Part shown: positions 10,904-22,107 of the stretch, piece after piece
Layout of the letters: each line of letters opens with the position of its first letter
Position numbering within the stretch: position 1 is the stretch's first letter
Source: Sorex araneus
Taxonomy: Eukaryota > Chordata > Mammalia > Eulipotyphla > Soricidae
Assembly: GCF_027595985.1 (NCBI RefSeq)
Contig: NC_073303.1
Coordinates: forward strand, 375,746,303 to 375,810,302
DNA length: 64,000 nt
Direction: 5' to 3'
Translations under genes and position numbers: made by a program
Notes under the pieces: model-generated
What the model was told of the DNA's origin: nothing
The model's database searches: none
Seen by the model: the letters and a program-made list of their open reading frames with translations, nothing else

Positions 10904-11759
10904 CAGAGACGGCAAGGCGACTGACTCAGCCGTTTTGGAAAACAATATGGACGATTCTCAAAGATCAGAAATTGAGCTGCCATTTGAACCAGCAAAACCA
11001 CTCCTGGGGATATATCCCGGAGATGCAAAAAAGGATAGTAGAGATGACATCTGCACCTGTGTGTTCATTGCAGCACTGTTTACAATAGCCAGAATCTGGA
11101 AAAGACCCGACTGCCCAAGAACAGATGACTGGTTAAAGAAACTCTAGTACATCTACACAATGGAATACTATACAGCTGTCAGAAAAGATGGTCACGAAAT
11201 TTGCATATAGATGGATCAACATGGAAATTATCATGTCGATACTTAAGCGAAATGAGTCAGAAAGAGAGGGACAGACAAAGAAAGATTGCACTCGTTTGTG
11301 GAATATAAAGTAAAAGAATGAAAGACTAACACCCAAGATTATTAAAGATAAATATTGGGAGGATTACCACATAGCTTAGAAGCTGTGGGGGAAAGGCAGC
11401 TCAGTTAGAGAAGGGATCACCAAGAAAATGGTGCTAGGCGGATCCACTCAGGATGGGAGACGCACCTGAGAGAAGACTATAGACTGAACATGACGGCCAC
11501 TAAATACCTCTATTGCAAACCACAACACCCAAAAGGAGAGAGAGAGAGAGAAAAAGGGAATGCCCTGCCACAGAGGCGGGTTGGGGTGGTGGGAGGGATG
11601 CTGGGACCATTGGTGGTGGAGAATGGGCACTGGTGGAGGGATGGACACTTGACCATTATATGACTGAAATGTAAGCAGGGAAGTTTTTAAGTCTGTAACT
11701 GTACCTCACGGTGATTTACTAATTTAAAAAAAAAAAAAAAAAAAACAGAGATGGCAAGG
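10904..11759 (+). mobile_element. 5'-truncated L1 with target-site duplication
   Basis: Element body 10918-11745, flanked by cagagacggcaagg (10904-10917) and cagagatggcaagg (11746-11759), a 14-bp duplication with one mismatch. It encodes the last part of ORF2 ([37 protein letters not shown]), then the 3' UTR with a GA run, a G-rich stretch and gggcactggtggagggatgg, ending in a 20-base A tail. It inserted antisense to RTTN in the intron between exons 18 and 19. It is non-coding as it stands. Confidence 0.93.
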
Positions 11760-12516
11760 GTCCTACAGAGGCACGTGGACTGGAGAGATGGCAGGAGAAA
11801 AGGGAAGCTCGGTGCTTTCCAGGGCTGCTGACGGTGATGGTTTGCCTCCAGCAGGTGGGTCAGCAGCACCAGGCCCCTAAGTCGCAGGAAATCTACTTCC
11901 GTCAACGCCTGCAGGGGTCTCCCGCCCTGGGGTTCCGTGCAGCCACACCCGCTGGAGTAAGGGGGCGCGTGTCTCAGACTTTCTCCTTAACTGATGCGAT
12001 CTCTCTGAAGGCGCCCCGAGCAGGGGCAGGGCCGAGAGACCCGAGTCCCAAGGGCTGAGGCTCGACTAACCTGTCAAGGGAGCCAGGCGGACTTGGGGAA
12101 GGGTCTGTGGCTCATAAACTGCCTCGAGAATTTAAACTGCATTGAAACTGTTATTGCTCAATTTGGTCTCTTCCAAAGACCAAGTACATTACTTTTACGA
12201 CCGTGTATAAACGCGAGACAGCTGTCTCCCTCAAAGCCTCACTTCTAAGAGAGACAGACTGTAATCCGAAAGCTGAGGCGAGAAACCGAGAGGAAACTGC
12301 ACGATCATGTTCCAGTTCTTGTCACTTTTCATGTATCCCTCCCCGGGCCTTAAACAAAGTGAGCCTCTTAATCCTCTCGCAGTCCTGTAAAGAAAAGGCC
12401 TTGGAGTCGGCACCAGTGCGTCCTGGAGAATGGAGTCCTCCCGGTTTCCCGGTAGAAAGGAAGTATTTCCTGAGCGTCGCCTGGTGGGAGTACTGGTGGG
12501 GGGCGGGAGTACTCAC
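11760..12516. other. RTTN intron, no extra feature
   Basis: Single-copy intronic DNA between the L1 insertion and exon 18. Nothing further was recognised. Confidence 0.4.
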
Positions 12517-12707
12517 TTTCTGAATGACGCCCTTGCAGTCGTGCGACAAGGCCAGGTTGGAGAGGAACATGAAGACCATCTGCTGCACCGTGCTGCTCTC
12601 GGGGGGCATCTGGGAAGCCAGCTTCAGGAGGCACTGCATCAGCGAGCTGCCTGCCGGCCCCCTGCAGGCCGCCGGCCCGGCCCCCGGCCAGCAGAGGGAA
12701 CTGCAAC
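12517..12707 (-). CDS. RTTN: RTTN exon 18 of 22 in window
   Basis: Two bases plus 63 codons (phase 1 in, phase 0 out). It starts [20 protein letters not shown] and then [20 protein letters not shown], ending [15 protein letters not shown]. The chosen acceptor is gctgtccctccag. Nearby AGs at gttgcag and gcctgcag would remove conserved CSSLCW. The residues between CSSLCW and SLMQ are Gly/Ala/Pro-rich and look altered by GC pressure or a small indel. The donor is AAA/gtgagt. Confidence 0.93.
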
Positions 12708-14084
12708 CTGGAGGGACAGCGCCATCACCGCCTCGCCTCACGCACGCTGCCCGCGCGGTGCTGCACGAGCCCGGGCACGGGAGCGAGTCTGTCTCTCAAG
12801 ACTCACCCATTAACCCGAACGGCACACGAGCACCAAAGGCAGTGCTGGTGTCTGCGCTCAAGCCAATGGGCTCACGGTCCTCATCAGCAGCCTAATCTCA
12901 ACAGAGCACCCGAAAGCGCGGAGCTTAGTCTTTTAAGGCATCAAATGAGCACGAGAAGGTTTTTCAGTAGCTGCTAAAGACGGCATCTCAATAGAAGCCG
13001 GAGTGGAGAGCAAGGCGCTGGAGACGGGCACGGCTGGGCCCGAGGTCTCCCTGGGACAAAATGAAAGACGAGGCACCAGGCACCCGGGGGCGGGTGGGGT
13101 GCGGGCGGGACAAGGGCGGTGCCTTCCCCTCGGGGCACGCGTGGCCTCCCAGGAGGCCCATCTCCAGAGGACTGGGGAGGGCTGTGGGGACAAAGCAGCT
13201 TGGGAGCCCCTGGGTGAGGCAGAGAAGGACACGCAGGGTCCCCACAGCTCAAGTTCAACTCCGGCCAGTACCCCGGGGGCACGGCAACAGACACGCGTGG
13301 GCCCCTCCCCGCCACACGGAGCGCTACACAGGTTCTGTGAAACTGGATGAATGTGCGTTTGCAGTCAGGCCAGGCAAGGAGCACTGCTGTCCTGAGTGAC
13401 ATGGCCTAGCCACAGTTCCAACCGCGCCACTGACCGCAGGGACGAGAGTAACAGCAGACTGTCCGAGAGGCTGGGACGTGTCTGCCTTCTGCTTGCAGTT
13501 CAGCAGCTGGGCCTCCTCCCGCTGTGCCCCTCAGCGCTCGGCCGGCGGGCAGGCCAGCGGGAGGGGCGAGCGCGGGGGCGGGGGGGGGGGGGGGCTGGCC
13601 ACGCTCCTGGCCGGGCCAGGCTGGACTCAGGGAGCCAGGGCGAAAGGACCAAACTGTCCTGACAGAGCTCTGGCTGGGTGGCTCCAGAGAGCCAGGGGCC
13701 GAGCGGCAGAATGTTCCAGAAAAGCCCAGCGTGCAGCGGGCCCGAGCTGGCACTTCCCTCCCCTCGCCTGGCTTGCTCCCTGCTCCAGCCTCGGCCGGGC
13801 ACAGCATCACGGACGGCTCTCGAGAGAGAGAGAGCGGCTGGAGGTGCCTGAGAAGAGCCGGCCCAACCAGCGAGCCCACAGCTGGCCCCGTGCCCTGGGC
13901 TGTCTGCACACTTCCTGCCCCGCCCCCCGGGAGTATCTGGCCGCCCTTCGAAGCCCCCCGACTCTCGGCCAGCGGAGAGGAGACCGTTCACATCGTGCCT
14001 CAGCCCCCGCGCGATGCCATCCCTTCCGAGCGGGAAGGCGGGCGCGCGCTCGGGGTGGGGGGTGGGGGGCGCGGGTGCAGTTAC
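12708..14084. other. RTTN intron, no extra feature
   Basis: GC-rich intron between exons 18 and 17, with a G homopolymer-rich stretch at about 13577-13596. No repeat family or second gene was recognised. Confidence 0.4.
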
Positions 14085-14211
14085 CGTTGGGGAAGTTGGC
14101 GGTGTAGACGCACAGGAGCTGCAGGGCGGTCTGCATCAGCGAGTCGTCCATCAAGAGCCAGGGCCAGAGAGAGTGCAGCACCGGGACGAGGTGGGCCTGG
14201 AGAGCCGCCTC
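14085..14211 (-). CDS. RTTN: RTTN exon 17 of 22 in window
   Basis: Forty-two codons plus one base (phase 0 in, phase 1 out): [42 protein letters not shown](G). The acceptor is ctttctgccggcccag and the donor AACG/gtaact. It joins exon 18 to give FPNGCSSLCW, a rotatin signature. Confidence 0.95.
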
Positions 14212-14621
14212 CTGGGCCGGCAGAAAGCAGGACACTGAGAAGGACCGTGGGCACGGGGCGGGCACCAGGCACGACACATGCCCTGTCGCCCGCCCGCAGA
14301 GTGTCTCCTGGGCGAGCGGTCGAGCTGGCCGGGGACCCCCAGATGCTCTCAGGGGGCCCTCAGCAGCCCCGGGTGAGGAGCCGTCACGCGCAGGGGGGAA
14401 CCAGGCCGCGAGGCCCGCGAGGCGGGAGGGAGCTCCCAACGCCCACTCGCTCCCGGGGGCGGCTTCCTCGGGGGTCCTGGTGAGAAACGGTCCCACAGGG
14501 CGGGTCCCTGCGGCCGCCCGTCCTCTCCCGCCCCAGCACCAGCTGCTCGCCCTGCAGTGCGGGTGTCGGCAAGGAGACCGCTCTCTCAGTGTGGGCACGG
14601 GTGTACAGACGCGGCCCTCCA

Positions 14622-14748
14622 CGCGTGTGTGTGCGTGTGCATGCGTCTGTGTGTGTTTGCATATTTGTGTGTGCATGTGCTTGTGCATGTTTGTGTGTGC
14701 ATGTGTGCACGTGCACGTGTGTGCGTGTGCGTGCACATACATTATGTG
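14622..14748. repeat. (TG)n-rich microsatellite
   Basis: Degenerate GTGTGT/GCATGT repeat of about 125 bp in the intron between exons 17 and 16. Confidence 0.9.
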
Positions 14749-16514
14749 CCTGCGTAGGTATACCGGAGCTCACGCTTCCTGAGCATGCACGTGTGCACGT
14801 GGGCATGGACACACCCGTGTGCAACCCTCAGCCCTGTGGCATCTGGCTCCATTTCCATGGAGGCCCGGGCATGTCCACGGCGCCTGCTCCCCGCCGCGCC
14901 GTCACTGTCCCGGGCGCGCCACCCACTCTCGGGGACGGCCCACACAGCGTGGCACGTGCCTCACGCACAGCGGGCCAGCCCGGCTTCCCATACAGTCCCT
15001 CAGTCCCCGCCAGGAGTGACCCCGGGCCTGAGCCGGGAGGACGCCCTGAGCACTGTGAGGTGAGGCCCCCCAACAAACGAACGACCGTGAGCAGCAGAGC
15101 ACGCACGCTGCTTGCGGCCCTCCCTCACCAACCCCGGCACCTTCCGTCCGGCTGCCCCGGGACCCTCCCGACGGACGTGTGCAGACCTGGGCCAGGGCCC
15201 CGCCAGGCCCGGCCCCCCGCGCTCCTGCACAGTCCAGCTGGGGAGCACCTGCCCTTCCCGCTCGCCGCCCCCCTTTCACCCCCTGCCCGGCCCCTCTCCC
15301 CTGCCCCTCGGCTCAAGCTCCCGGGATCTTCCTTCCCTGACCTCACAGATGCGGCCACTGACTAGCACTATAGGCAGGCGACTGGAAACGAGCACAGTGG
15401 TCGGGAGTCACAGGTGGGGCAGGGGCAGTGTGGCCGCCGGCCCGGAGAGCCACGGGTTCCCCGGGCAGCACCAGAGACGCCCTGAGCACCAGCATCTGGG
15501 GCCAGCACTCCAGCGCCCAGGGGAGTGGACGGAGATGGGAGGAAGCGGCCCCGAAGGAAGAGCACTGAAGGAAGAGCACACGCCTGGAGAGGGCCGCTCC
15601 CGGGCCCACGCCCAGCCCAGAGCACTGCTGCTGGCCCGGCCGCCCCAGCATCCCTGTGAGCACGCGTTTCAGCAGCCAACAGCCGGGTCACCGCCCCAGA
15701 AACTCGCCCTGCAGTGTCCCGTGTCCCCTGAGCACTGTGCCGCGGTGACTCCCGGCACAGGGAAGCCGAGTGCAGTGAGGGGCCGGAACGGCCCAGGCGA
15801 CTCCTTGTGTCTTAGTGAAAGGTCGTACCGGGGAGGGCTCGGGTCTAACACTCCCACAGATGCCATCACAGCAGCTGCTGGCTGTGCCCTGAGCACTCCG
15901 TCCTCAGACGCCCAGTCCCAGGCTCAGGTGCTTTTCCTGCTTGGCCTCGGGAACGGACACGGTCAGACGCCTCGTCGTGGGCGAGGACGGCTCTGGGGTT
16001 GGTCTGTGTCCGACTCACTCCCCACAGCGCCTCGGCGGGAAGGCGGGTGCTGGGAAAGGGGGTGTCGCTGGGACAGCGCCTCAGGGTGCTGAGGACGGAG
16101 CAGCCGGCACGACCAGCGCCCCGGCCCGGCCCACCCGGGCAGCAGCCTGAGGGAGGGGGCTGCCGGCTCGTCCGTCCCAACGCAGACACTATCGGCCCCC
16201 GAGGCCCACTCGAGCTCCCAGCCCCACGCGGCCGTTCACGCTCCTCGCCAACAGGGCGAGAAGGAGCCGTGAGTCAAACTGAGTCAACTTCCGCCCCCAG
16301 AAACCCCAACTTTGCAGTGTGAAAATTGAAAAAAAAAGTTGTCAGCCGTAAGTAACAGAATCGGCACCGAGGGGAAACAGCCCACAGGCACCAAGGGCCG
16401 ACGGGCCGGGCACCGATGCAAGAAACAAAGATCCAGCCTGCGCCCCACGCCCCCGGCCCTGCCTGCCCCCAGGGGCCGGCCCGCGCCCCACGCCGTCGAG
16501 AAAGCCTGCCGTAC
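14749..16514. other. RTTN intron, no extra feature
   Basis: GC-rich single-copy sequence. Several plus-strand open frames exceed 100 codons but are Pro/Arg/Ala-rich and match no family I know. Confidence 0.4.
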
Positions 16515-16592
16515 CTTGCAGCCTCCGTTCCGGTAGAGACAGTTCCTCAGCAGCTGCATGGCCGTGCCCAGCTCTCTCCCCAGGCCGTCGTC
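16515..16592 (-). CDS. RTTN: RTTN exon 16 of 22 in window
   Basis: Twenty-six codons, phase 0 to 0: DDGLGRELGTAMQLLRNCLY then RNGGCK. The acceptor is cgtccccgcag and the donor AAG/gtacgg. The ELGTAMQLLRNCLY block is a conserved helical segment of rotatin. Confidence 0.92.
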
Positions 16593-16945
16593 CTGCGGGG
16601 ACGGCGAGGAAGCGGTCAGAACACGAGGGTGCGCCAGACACACCCCTTCCCGCCGGGTGCCCCGCCCGCCCGCCTGCCCACGCAAGGCCGCTCTGCTGCC
16701 CCGGCCGGGTGGGCCCCTTCATCTCAGCACCGGCGGGCACTGCCCGGCTCCCGTCAGAGCAGGCGCGGGCTGACCTGCTCCACAGACAAAGGCCTTTGCC
16801 GAGAGAGGAGACGGGGAAGAGGCAAGAAAACCCCGACGGGCACGGACGGGATCCCTCTCTGGGACGTGCGGGGGTGGGGAGGGGGCTTTCCTGGGCTCCC
16901 ACCAAATGCCGCTTGGACACACACTGTTGCCAACAGTCGCAGCTC

Positions 16946-16948
16946 TGT

Positions 16949-16996
<48 letters not shown>

Positions 16997-17006
16997 TCTC
17001 TCTCAT
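16946..17006. repeat. (TC)n microsatellite
   Basis: TC dinucleotide run with one interruption (TG), about 60 bp, in the intron between exons 16 and 15. Confidence 0.95.
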
Positions 17007-17260
17007 CCTGTCTGGCCAGTGGTCTAAGCACAGCTGCTATTAACACCTGTGTGTGTCAACACTGTAACGCCCAGGCACCGTACCCCCATCACCACACCCG
17101 GGAGCCCAGTGCGGCAGGGAGACACGTGGTGGTCAGGCGGGAAACGACCACACGCCCTGCGGACGCCCAGACGGGAGGCCGGCGCCGGCTTTACCAACTG
17201 TTCCCTGTGGGGCTGTGAGGACGCGAGTGTGGCTAAGTCTGGAATGTGAGAATCCCTCAG

Positions 17261-17265
<5 letters not shown>

Positions 17266-17299
<34 letters not shown>
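17266..17299. repeat. (CA)n microsatellite
   Basis: About 16 CA units following a short TC run, in the intron between exons 16 and 15. Confidence 0.95.
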
Positions 17300-17300
<1 letters not shown>

Positions 17301-17460
17301 GCATCAATCCCACTGGACCTTTCTTCTATGCCAGGTGCTCAGTGCCACCCAGTGTGCCACGTGCACGCACAGAGACCCCTGGCCTCCCCACCCTCACACG
17401 CGCAGAGACCCCCGGCCTCTCTGCCCCCCCAGAGGTCTCCCCGGCCCCCACCCCAGTTAC

Positions 17461-17558
17461 CCTCTTCCTCAGCGCTGCCTTCCTGGGCCGCAGGGTCTCG
17501 AGGTGCAGCTGTGCGCTGACATGCTTCATCTGTGCCAGGCAACTGTCTATCAGACCGG
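17461..17558 (-). CDS. RTTN: RTTN exon 15 of 22 in window
   Basis: Two bases plus 32 codons (phase 1 in, phase 0 out): [20 protein letters not shown] then [12 protein letters not shown]. The acceptor is tcctgccttccag and the donor AGG/gtaact. The basic tail resembles the LRPxKAALxKK stretch I associate with mammalian rotatins. Confidence 0.93.
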
Positions 17559-18244
17559 CTGGAAGGCAGGACCCAACAGTCAGAAGGACAGTCCCCTGGC
17601 AGGCAGGTCGAGGGACACACAACGGTCAAACGCATAAAGAAAAAGGGCCTGACTTCTCCACTTCCCTCCGACTCCAGTGAGAACACACAGACCAGACTCA
17701 GGAGAAGACAGGCTGACGCCGCAGCCGCTGTCTCCAGCCCAGACTCGGCGAGGCACGTGGAACTGCATTTCGCAGCAGTTCAAGGGGAACTGAGTGTCCC
17801 GACATCGTGTGGATTCTGCTTGGGCTCTGAGATCTGTGTCTCCGAGCCCCAGGTGCGGCTACACGCTACACGCGAGGCTTCCGGGAAAACAGCGTCCAAC
17901 GTGGCTGTTACCATTATCAAAACTATGATCTGGGCTCCCTCCTAGCATGCAGAATGTGTCTGGGACACTAGTGTCTGACGGGAAATGACGCACTGTGTCA
18001 CTCTCCAAAGCTTCGGACAGGCGGACGTCACGCCTGTGACCGCACACAGAAATAACCGACATGCAGAACCACTTATTTTCGACGTGATGCGTGGTTCCTG
18101 CAATTCTGCCCTCCTGGCGGGAGAGACGCGCCACAGGCTGGGGCCGAGGCTCTGACGGAGGCTGTGCCCCGGGTCCCGCCAGGAGCGAGCTGCGGGCTGA
18201 GCCGAGTAGCCCCTGAGCACCCCCACCCCATGGGGCCCGCTCAC

Positions 18245-18350
18245 CTCTCAGCGCGTGCTCCTGCGCCCCGCGGCTGACGGCCAGGAGGGACAGCAGGGCG
18301 CCCGCGGCGGCCCTCCCCAGGCTGTCTCGGGCGGGCACGCCTTCGTAGCA
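18245..18350 (-). CDS. RTTN: RTTN exon 14 of 22 in window
   Basis: Thirty-five codons plus one base (phase 0 in, phase 1 out): CYEGVPARDSLGRAAAGALL then SLLAVSRGAQEHALR(A). The acceptor is ccttcttcctcgcag and the donor AGAG/gtgagc. It continues directly into [12 protein letters not shown] of exon 15. Confidence 0.92.
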
Positions 18351-18524
18351 CTGCGAGGAAGAAGGAAGACACATGAGACGGGCGGCAGGGCCTCTCCGCA
18401 GACAGCGACGCCGCCGGAGGGACACGGCGTGCTGAGGCTTCCGGGGATCTCGCCGCCCTCTGAGCAGTCGTCAGACCGGAGGGGACTCTGTGGCCGAGAC
18501 TCTGGGACGCCCTGGGCCCAAGGG

Positions 18525-18668
18525 ACAGGCCGGTGGGCAGCCTTGCACGTGGCCAGCCCGGATTCAATCCCCGGTGACCCCACACAGTCCCTCGAGCTCC
18601 ACCGGAGTCAGCCCTGAGCGCAGAGTCAGGGGTAAGGCCCGAGCACCATCAGGTGTGGCCAAGAACTA
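18525..18668 (+). mobile_element. Diverged SINE (type 1)
   Basis: Recognisable blocks: gccttgcacgtggccag, ggattcaatccccgg, and an end resembling gagcaccatcaggtgtggcc. It is an old copy. Confidence 0.55.
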
Positions 18669-18921
18669 CAGTCTGCGTCACCACATCAAACTGCGGGACT
18701 TCATGCCAACACAGCAAGGCCATCCACTTCCTCAGGGCCACCAGGGCATGGCACTTACAGGACGTATCGAGTTTCTTCTGAGTACCGCTTACAGAGAACT
18801 TATAGAGTGGAAGGGCATCGATTTTAATATACTCCTGATCATTTAAAGACTAGTTTATTCCACTCCCTATAACATTTATCACACATATTAAGAAACCGAC
18901 TGACTCAACAGATGCTGTTTG

Positions 18922-19167
18922 GTAGCACTGTAGCACTGTAGTCCCGTTGCTCCTTGATTTGCTTGAGCGGGCACCAGTAATGTCTCCATTGCGAGACTTG
19001 TTACTGTGTTTGGCATATCGAATACACCACGGGGAGCTTGCCAGGCTCTGCCATGCAGGCGGGATACTCTCAGGAGCTTGCCGGGCTCTCCGAGAGGGAT
19101 GGAGGAATCAAACCGGGGTCTGCCAAGTGCAAGGCAAACACCCTACCCGCTGTGCTATATCCTAATA
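18922..19167 (-). mobile_element. SINE, type 2 body
   Basis: Minus orientation. It has the same tRNA-like head as type 1 (gcctaccc..gtgctat on the plus strand) but a different body: gagcttgccaggctctgcc, ttggcatatcgaatacacc, and agtaatgtctccattgcgag. Matches 21400-21650 and 38649-38886. Confidence 0.85.
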
Positions 19168-19862
19168 ATACTTGAGTGCATATATCCTTTTATATGAAAC
19201 AAAGAACAAAATAAGGAAAAGTTCACAGGTTACTAAGTTCATTAATAAATGTAACATCTTCTGTTAGACATATACCTACGGGAACTATGTATCATATATA
19301 GCTCACTACATATACTATGTATCACAGGCATACTTTCTCTCTCGGTTTCGTCCTTGTGTGCCCTTCCAACCACGAGGGAGTCCTATTCTACTGTTCCCAA
19401 GTTCAGGAGTGACTTACTGGGCGCGGTGATCTAAGGGACTGGCGAGTGGATCCATATCCACACAGAATACTTTGTATCTTTAGTAATTGGGAAGAAATGA
19501 AGAGGAAAATTAGCGAGTCATTAGGAAAATATGGAGATGCCCCGTGGCGCGTTTCCTCGGCCAAGTAGGTAACAGCCCAGTGTTACAAACAGTAACTTAT
19601 GTATCGGATAATAACCTGCCGAGCCAGGAAGGGCACGGGAGCGGCAGGGCCCCGCGATGGGGCGTCTTCCCCAAGCACACCGCCTCAACCTGCGCGTCCA
19701 CCACGGGCCTGACTTCTACGCACTAATCGAACTTCCTGGAAACCCCCGTTGCAGCCAAAGCCAAAAGGGGAGTGCAGGAGAGCGGCCTGGTCTCAGCCGA
19801 GCTCCCAAGGGCCCTGGGTCCCGGCCACGGCCACGGTCCCAGGGACGAGGCACCCATCATTC

Positions 19863-20436
19863 AAATGCCACGTGGGATCTTGCCACATTCAACAGAGAAG
19901 CAGCCAGGTGTTCTGGTGAGCAATGCGGCCGGAGAATGCTCTGGGCCCGAAACCAGGCCAGCAACACCAGGGATCTGGACGGAGGGGGTGCAGCCACCAC
20001 ACCTTCTCCAGATGGAGCCCTGGCGACACTGAGCAACAACTAACATGGCTCCAGGATGAGGGACTGGGACACATCCGAACCACGCGGCCACTAACACAGC
20101 CGTGCGACCTTGTCTAAATACTGAAAACATACAATCTTTTAATGGAAAACTAATTATCAAATGCTTCCTCAGTAGGGCTGTCTTTCTTGGGGGGAAACTC
20201 CAACAACAATAGTGAGTTTTGTGTTGAAATATGGACCGTAATCAAGGTAAAGAGAAAATGAAGTGAAATTCATCAGTTATACAGTTGGGGTGGGGGGCGG
20301 GGGGTATAGTGGGGTTTTTGGTGGTGGAATATGGGCACTGGTGAAGGGATGGTGTTTGAATACGGTATAACTGAGACATAAACCTGAGAACTTTGTAACT
20401 TTCCACATAGTGATAAAAAAAAAAAATGCCACGTGG
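19863..20436 (+). mobile_element. Composite retroposon copy B with target-site duplication
   Basis: Flanked by aaatgccacgtgg at 19863-19875 and 20424-20436, a 13-bp perfect duplication; the body is 19876-20423 (548 bp). The 5' 260 bp (to about 20135) resembles none of the other copies. The 3' 290 bp is the shared module: aatagtgagttttgtgttga, a G-rich stretch, tatgggcactggtgaaggga, ctgagacataaacctgagaa, then an A tail. It has no coding capacity. It lies antisense in the RTTN intron between exons 14 and 13. Confidence 0.85.
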
Positions 20437-21290
20437 ACAGGACTCCGGCCTCTGCTCCCGGGGGAAACGCTTCTCGGGAGCCCAAGCGAGGAAACGGATC
20501 CTCTCAGGAGCGGGGCCCGGCAGGGCCATCCGGGGCAGTGTGGCTGCCGTGCGCAGGGCGGGGAGGGGGCAGTGTCGCCTGGGGGTTAGCCCCGGGCAAG
20601 TGGAGCTGGCGGGTGGCCGGGGTGGACAGAGGCGGCCATGGGGCAGCGCGGACTCCTAAGGAAGTGCCCAGGGCTTACGGGTGTCCCCATGCATGTGGCC
20701 GGGGCCTCGGCTTCCCTCCCTGGCCCACACGGTCCCCAGCCACAGCGCGGGCAGGGCAGGGGTCAGGGCAGCCACCGCTCTGGCCCTCCCCCTGGCCCCG
20801 GGCCCTGTGAGCGCCAGCCCGGGACAGGCTCGCAGCGTCCTTTCAGCCAAGACGAAATGCGGACGCTGCTTCTGAGACGGCGGGGGAGGGGGAGAGCGTG
20901 AGGCCCCTTCAGCGAGCTCTTCCGCCTGTGCTCTACAGACGACCGTCTTCTCGGGGAGAGGGGACAGCGGCCCGGAGGAGCCCGAGACCCTCCAGGGGCC
21001 CCCACCTGGGTGCCCCGACACCCGGAACCCTCCACGGTGAGCTCTCCACAGGCTCCTGCTTCCTGAGCGGCGTCGGAAGGATGGCTTCCGACCCCCAGGG
21101 GCCTCGGGCACGTTTCAGCCTCACAGACCCCCTCGGAGCCTCCACGGGTCCCTCAGACCCGCACACTGCCCTGGAGCGGAGTTACTTTCAGAGACGTTCA
21201 CAAGTGACACTAAATTATTACACTGGCCGTCCTGAAACAGCGGCTGTAGCACAGCACACTGTTCTGATCAGCTGCTGGACGAAGATTACC
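20437..21290. other. RTTN intron, no extra feature
   Basis: GC-rich single-copy sequence between copy B and the tandem duplication. Nothing was recognised. Confidence 0.4.
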
Positions 21291-21299
21291 ACTTCATTC

Positions 21300-21785
21300 T
21301 CAATCATTTTATCATGACCATAAAAAAAAAATCAAACTGGTTAATACATGGAATGCATCTGGAGAAAAGATGGTTAATTTAATTTCATGACCTTCCACAG
21401 GACTAGAGCGATAGCACAGTGGGTAGGGCGTTTGCCTTGCACGCAGCGGACCCGAGTTCAATTCTTCCATCCCTCTCGGAGAGCCCGGCAAGCTACCGAG
21501 AGTATCCCGCCCACATGGCAGAACCTGGCAAGCTCCTCGTGGCATATTTGATATGCCAAACACAGTAGCAACAAGTCTCACAATGGAGACGTTACTGGTG
21601 CCTGTTTGAGCAAATCGATGAACAATGGGACGACAGTGCTACAGTGATATCCTTCCACAACATTACATAAATTATTTTATTGTGATCCTAAAAAAAAAAA
21701 AACCTGGTTAATACAGCAGGATAGGACTGGAGAAAAGATGGTTAATTTAATTTTATACCCTTCCACAATATTACATGACCCTAAT
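21300..21785. repeat. Tandem duplication of about 107 bp, split by a SINE
   Basis: A unit with an A run, cctggttaatac, ggagaaaagatggttaattt and ccttccaca occurs at about 21306-21400 and again at about 21660-21768, with a partial third start at 21769-21785. A type 2 SINE sits at the junction, flanked by its own short duplication. The ancestral arrangement was probably two adjacent AT-rich copies. Confidence 0.7.
21391..21659 (+). mobile_element. SINE, type 2 body, with target-site duplication
   Basis: Body 21400-21650, flanked by ccttccaca (21391-21399 and 21651-21659). Head gactagagcgatagcacagt, gccttgcacgcag, gagttcaattc; body gagagcccggcaagctaccg, atttgatatgccaaacacag, caatggagacgttactggtg, ending gacagtgctacagtgat. 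There is no long A tail. Confidence 0.88.
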
Positions 21786-21857
21786 GAGCATTACTGTTTT
21801 TTCAAAAAAATTTTTTTATTCAAAAGATGGATTTTTTTTTTAAAGTAAGATTGAGTC

Positions 21858-22065
21858 TGGGCTGGAGTGACAGCACAGCGGTAGGGCATTTGCCTTGCAT
21901 GCGGCCGACCCAGGTTCGATTCCTCCGCCCCTCTCGGAGAGCCCAGCAAGCTACCGAGTATCTGGCCCGCACGGCAGAGCCTGGCAAGCTCCCCAGGGTG
22001 TATTTCATATGCCAAAAACATTAAGTCTCACTTGGAGACGGATGACAGTGGACAGTGAAGATCGA
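21858..22065 (+). mobile_element. SINE, type 2 body, internally shortened
   Basis: Head gggctggagtgacagcacag and gttcgattcctccgcccctc, then the type 2 body with deletions in the second half. It lies about 40 bp past the donor site of RTTN exon 13. Confidence 0.85.
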
Positions 22066-22107
22066 CCAAAAGCACACATTTTGTAAAACCAAGAAGACCC
22101 CACGTAC

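Noticed and set aside
13524..14742. Frames of over 300 codons on both strands
   Set aside because: GC-rich sequence lacks stop codons. The minus-strand frame includes RTTN exon 17, but the rest is intron with clear splice sites at 14085 and 14211.
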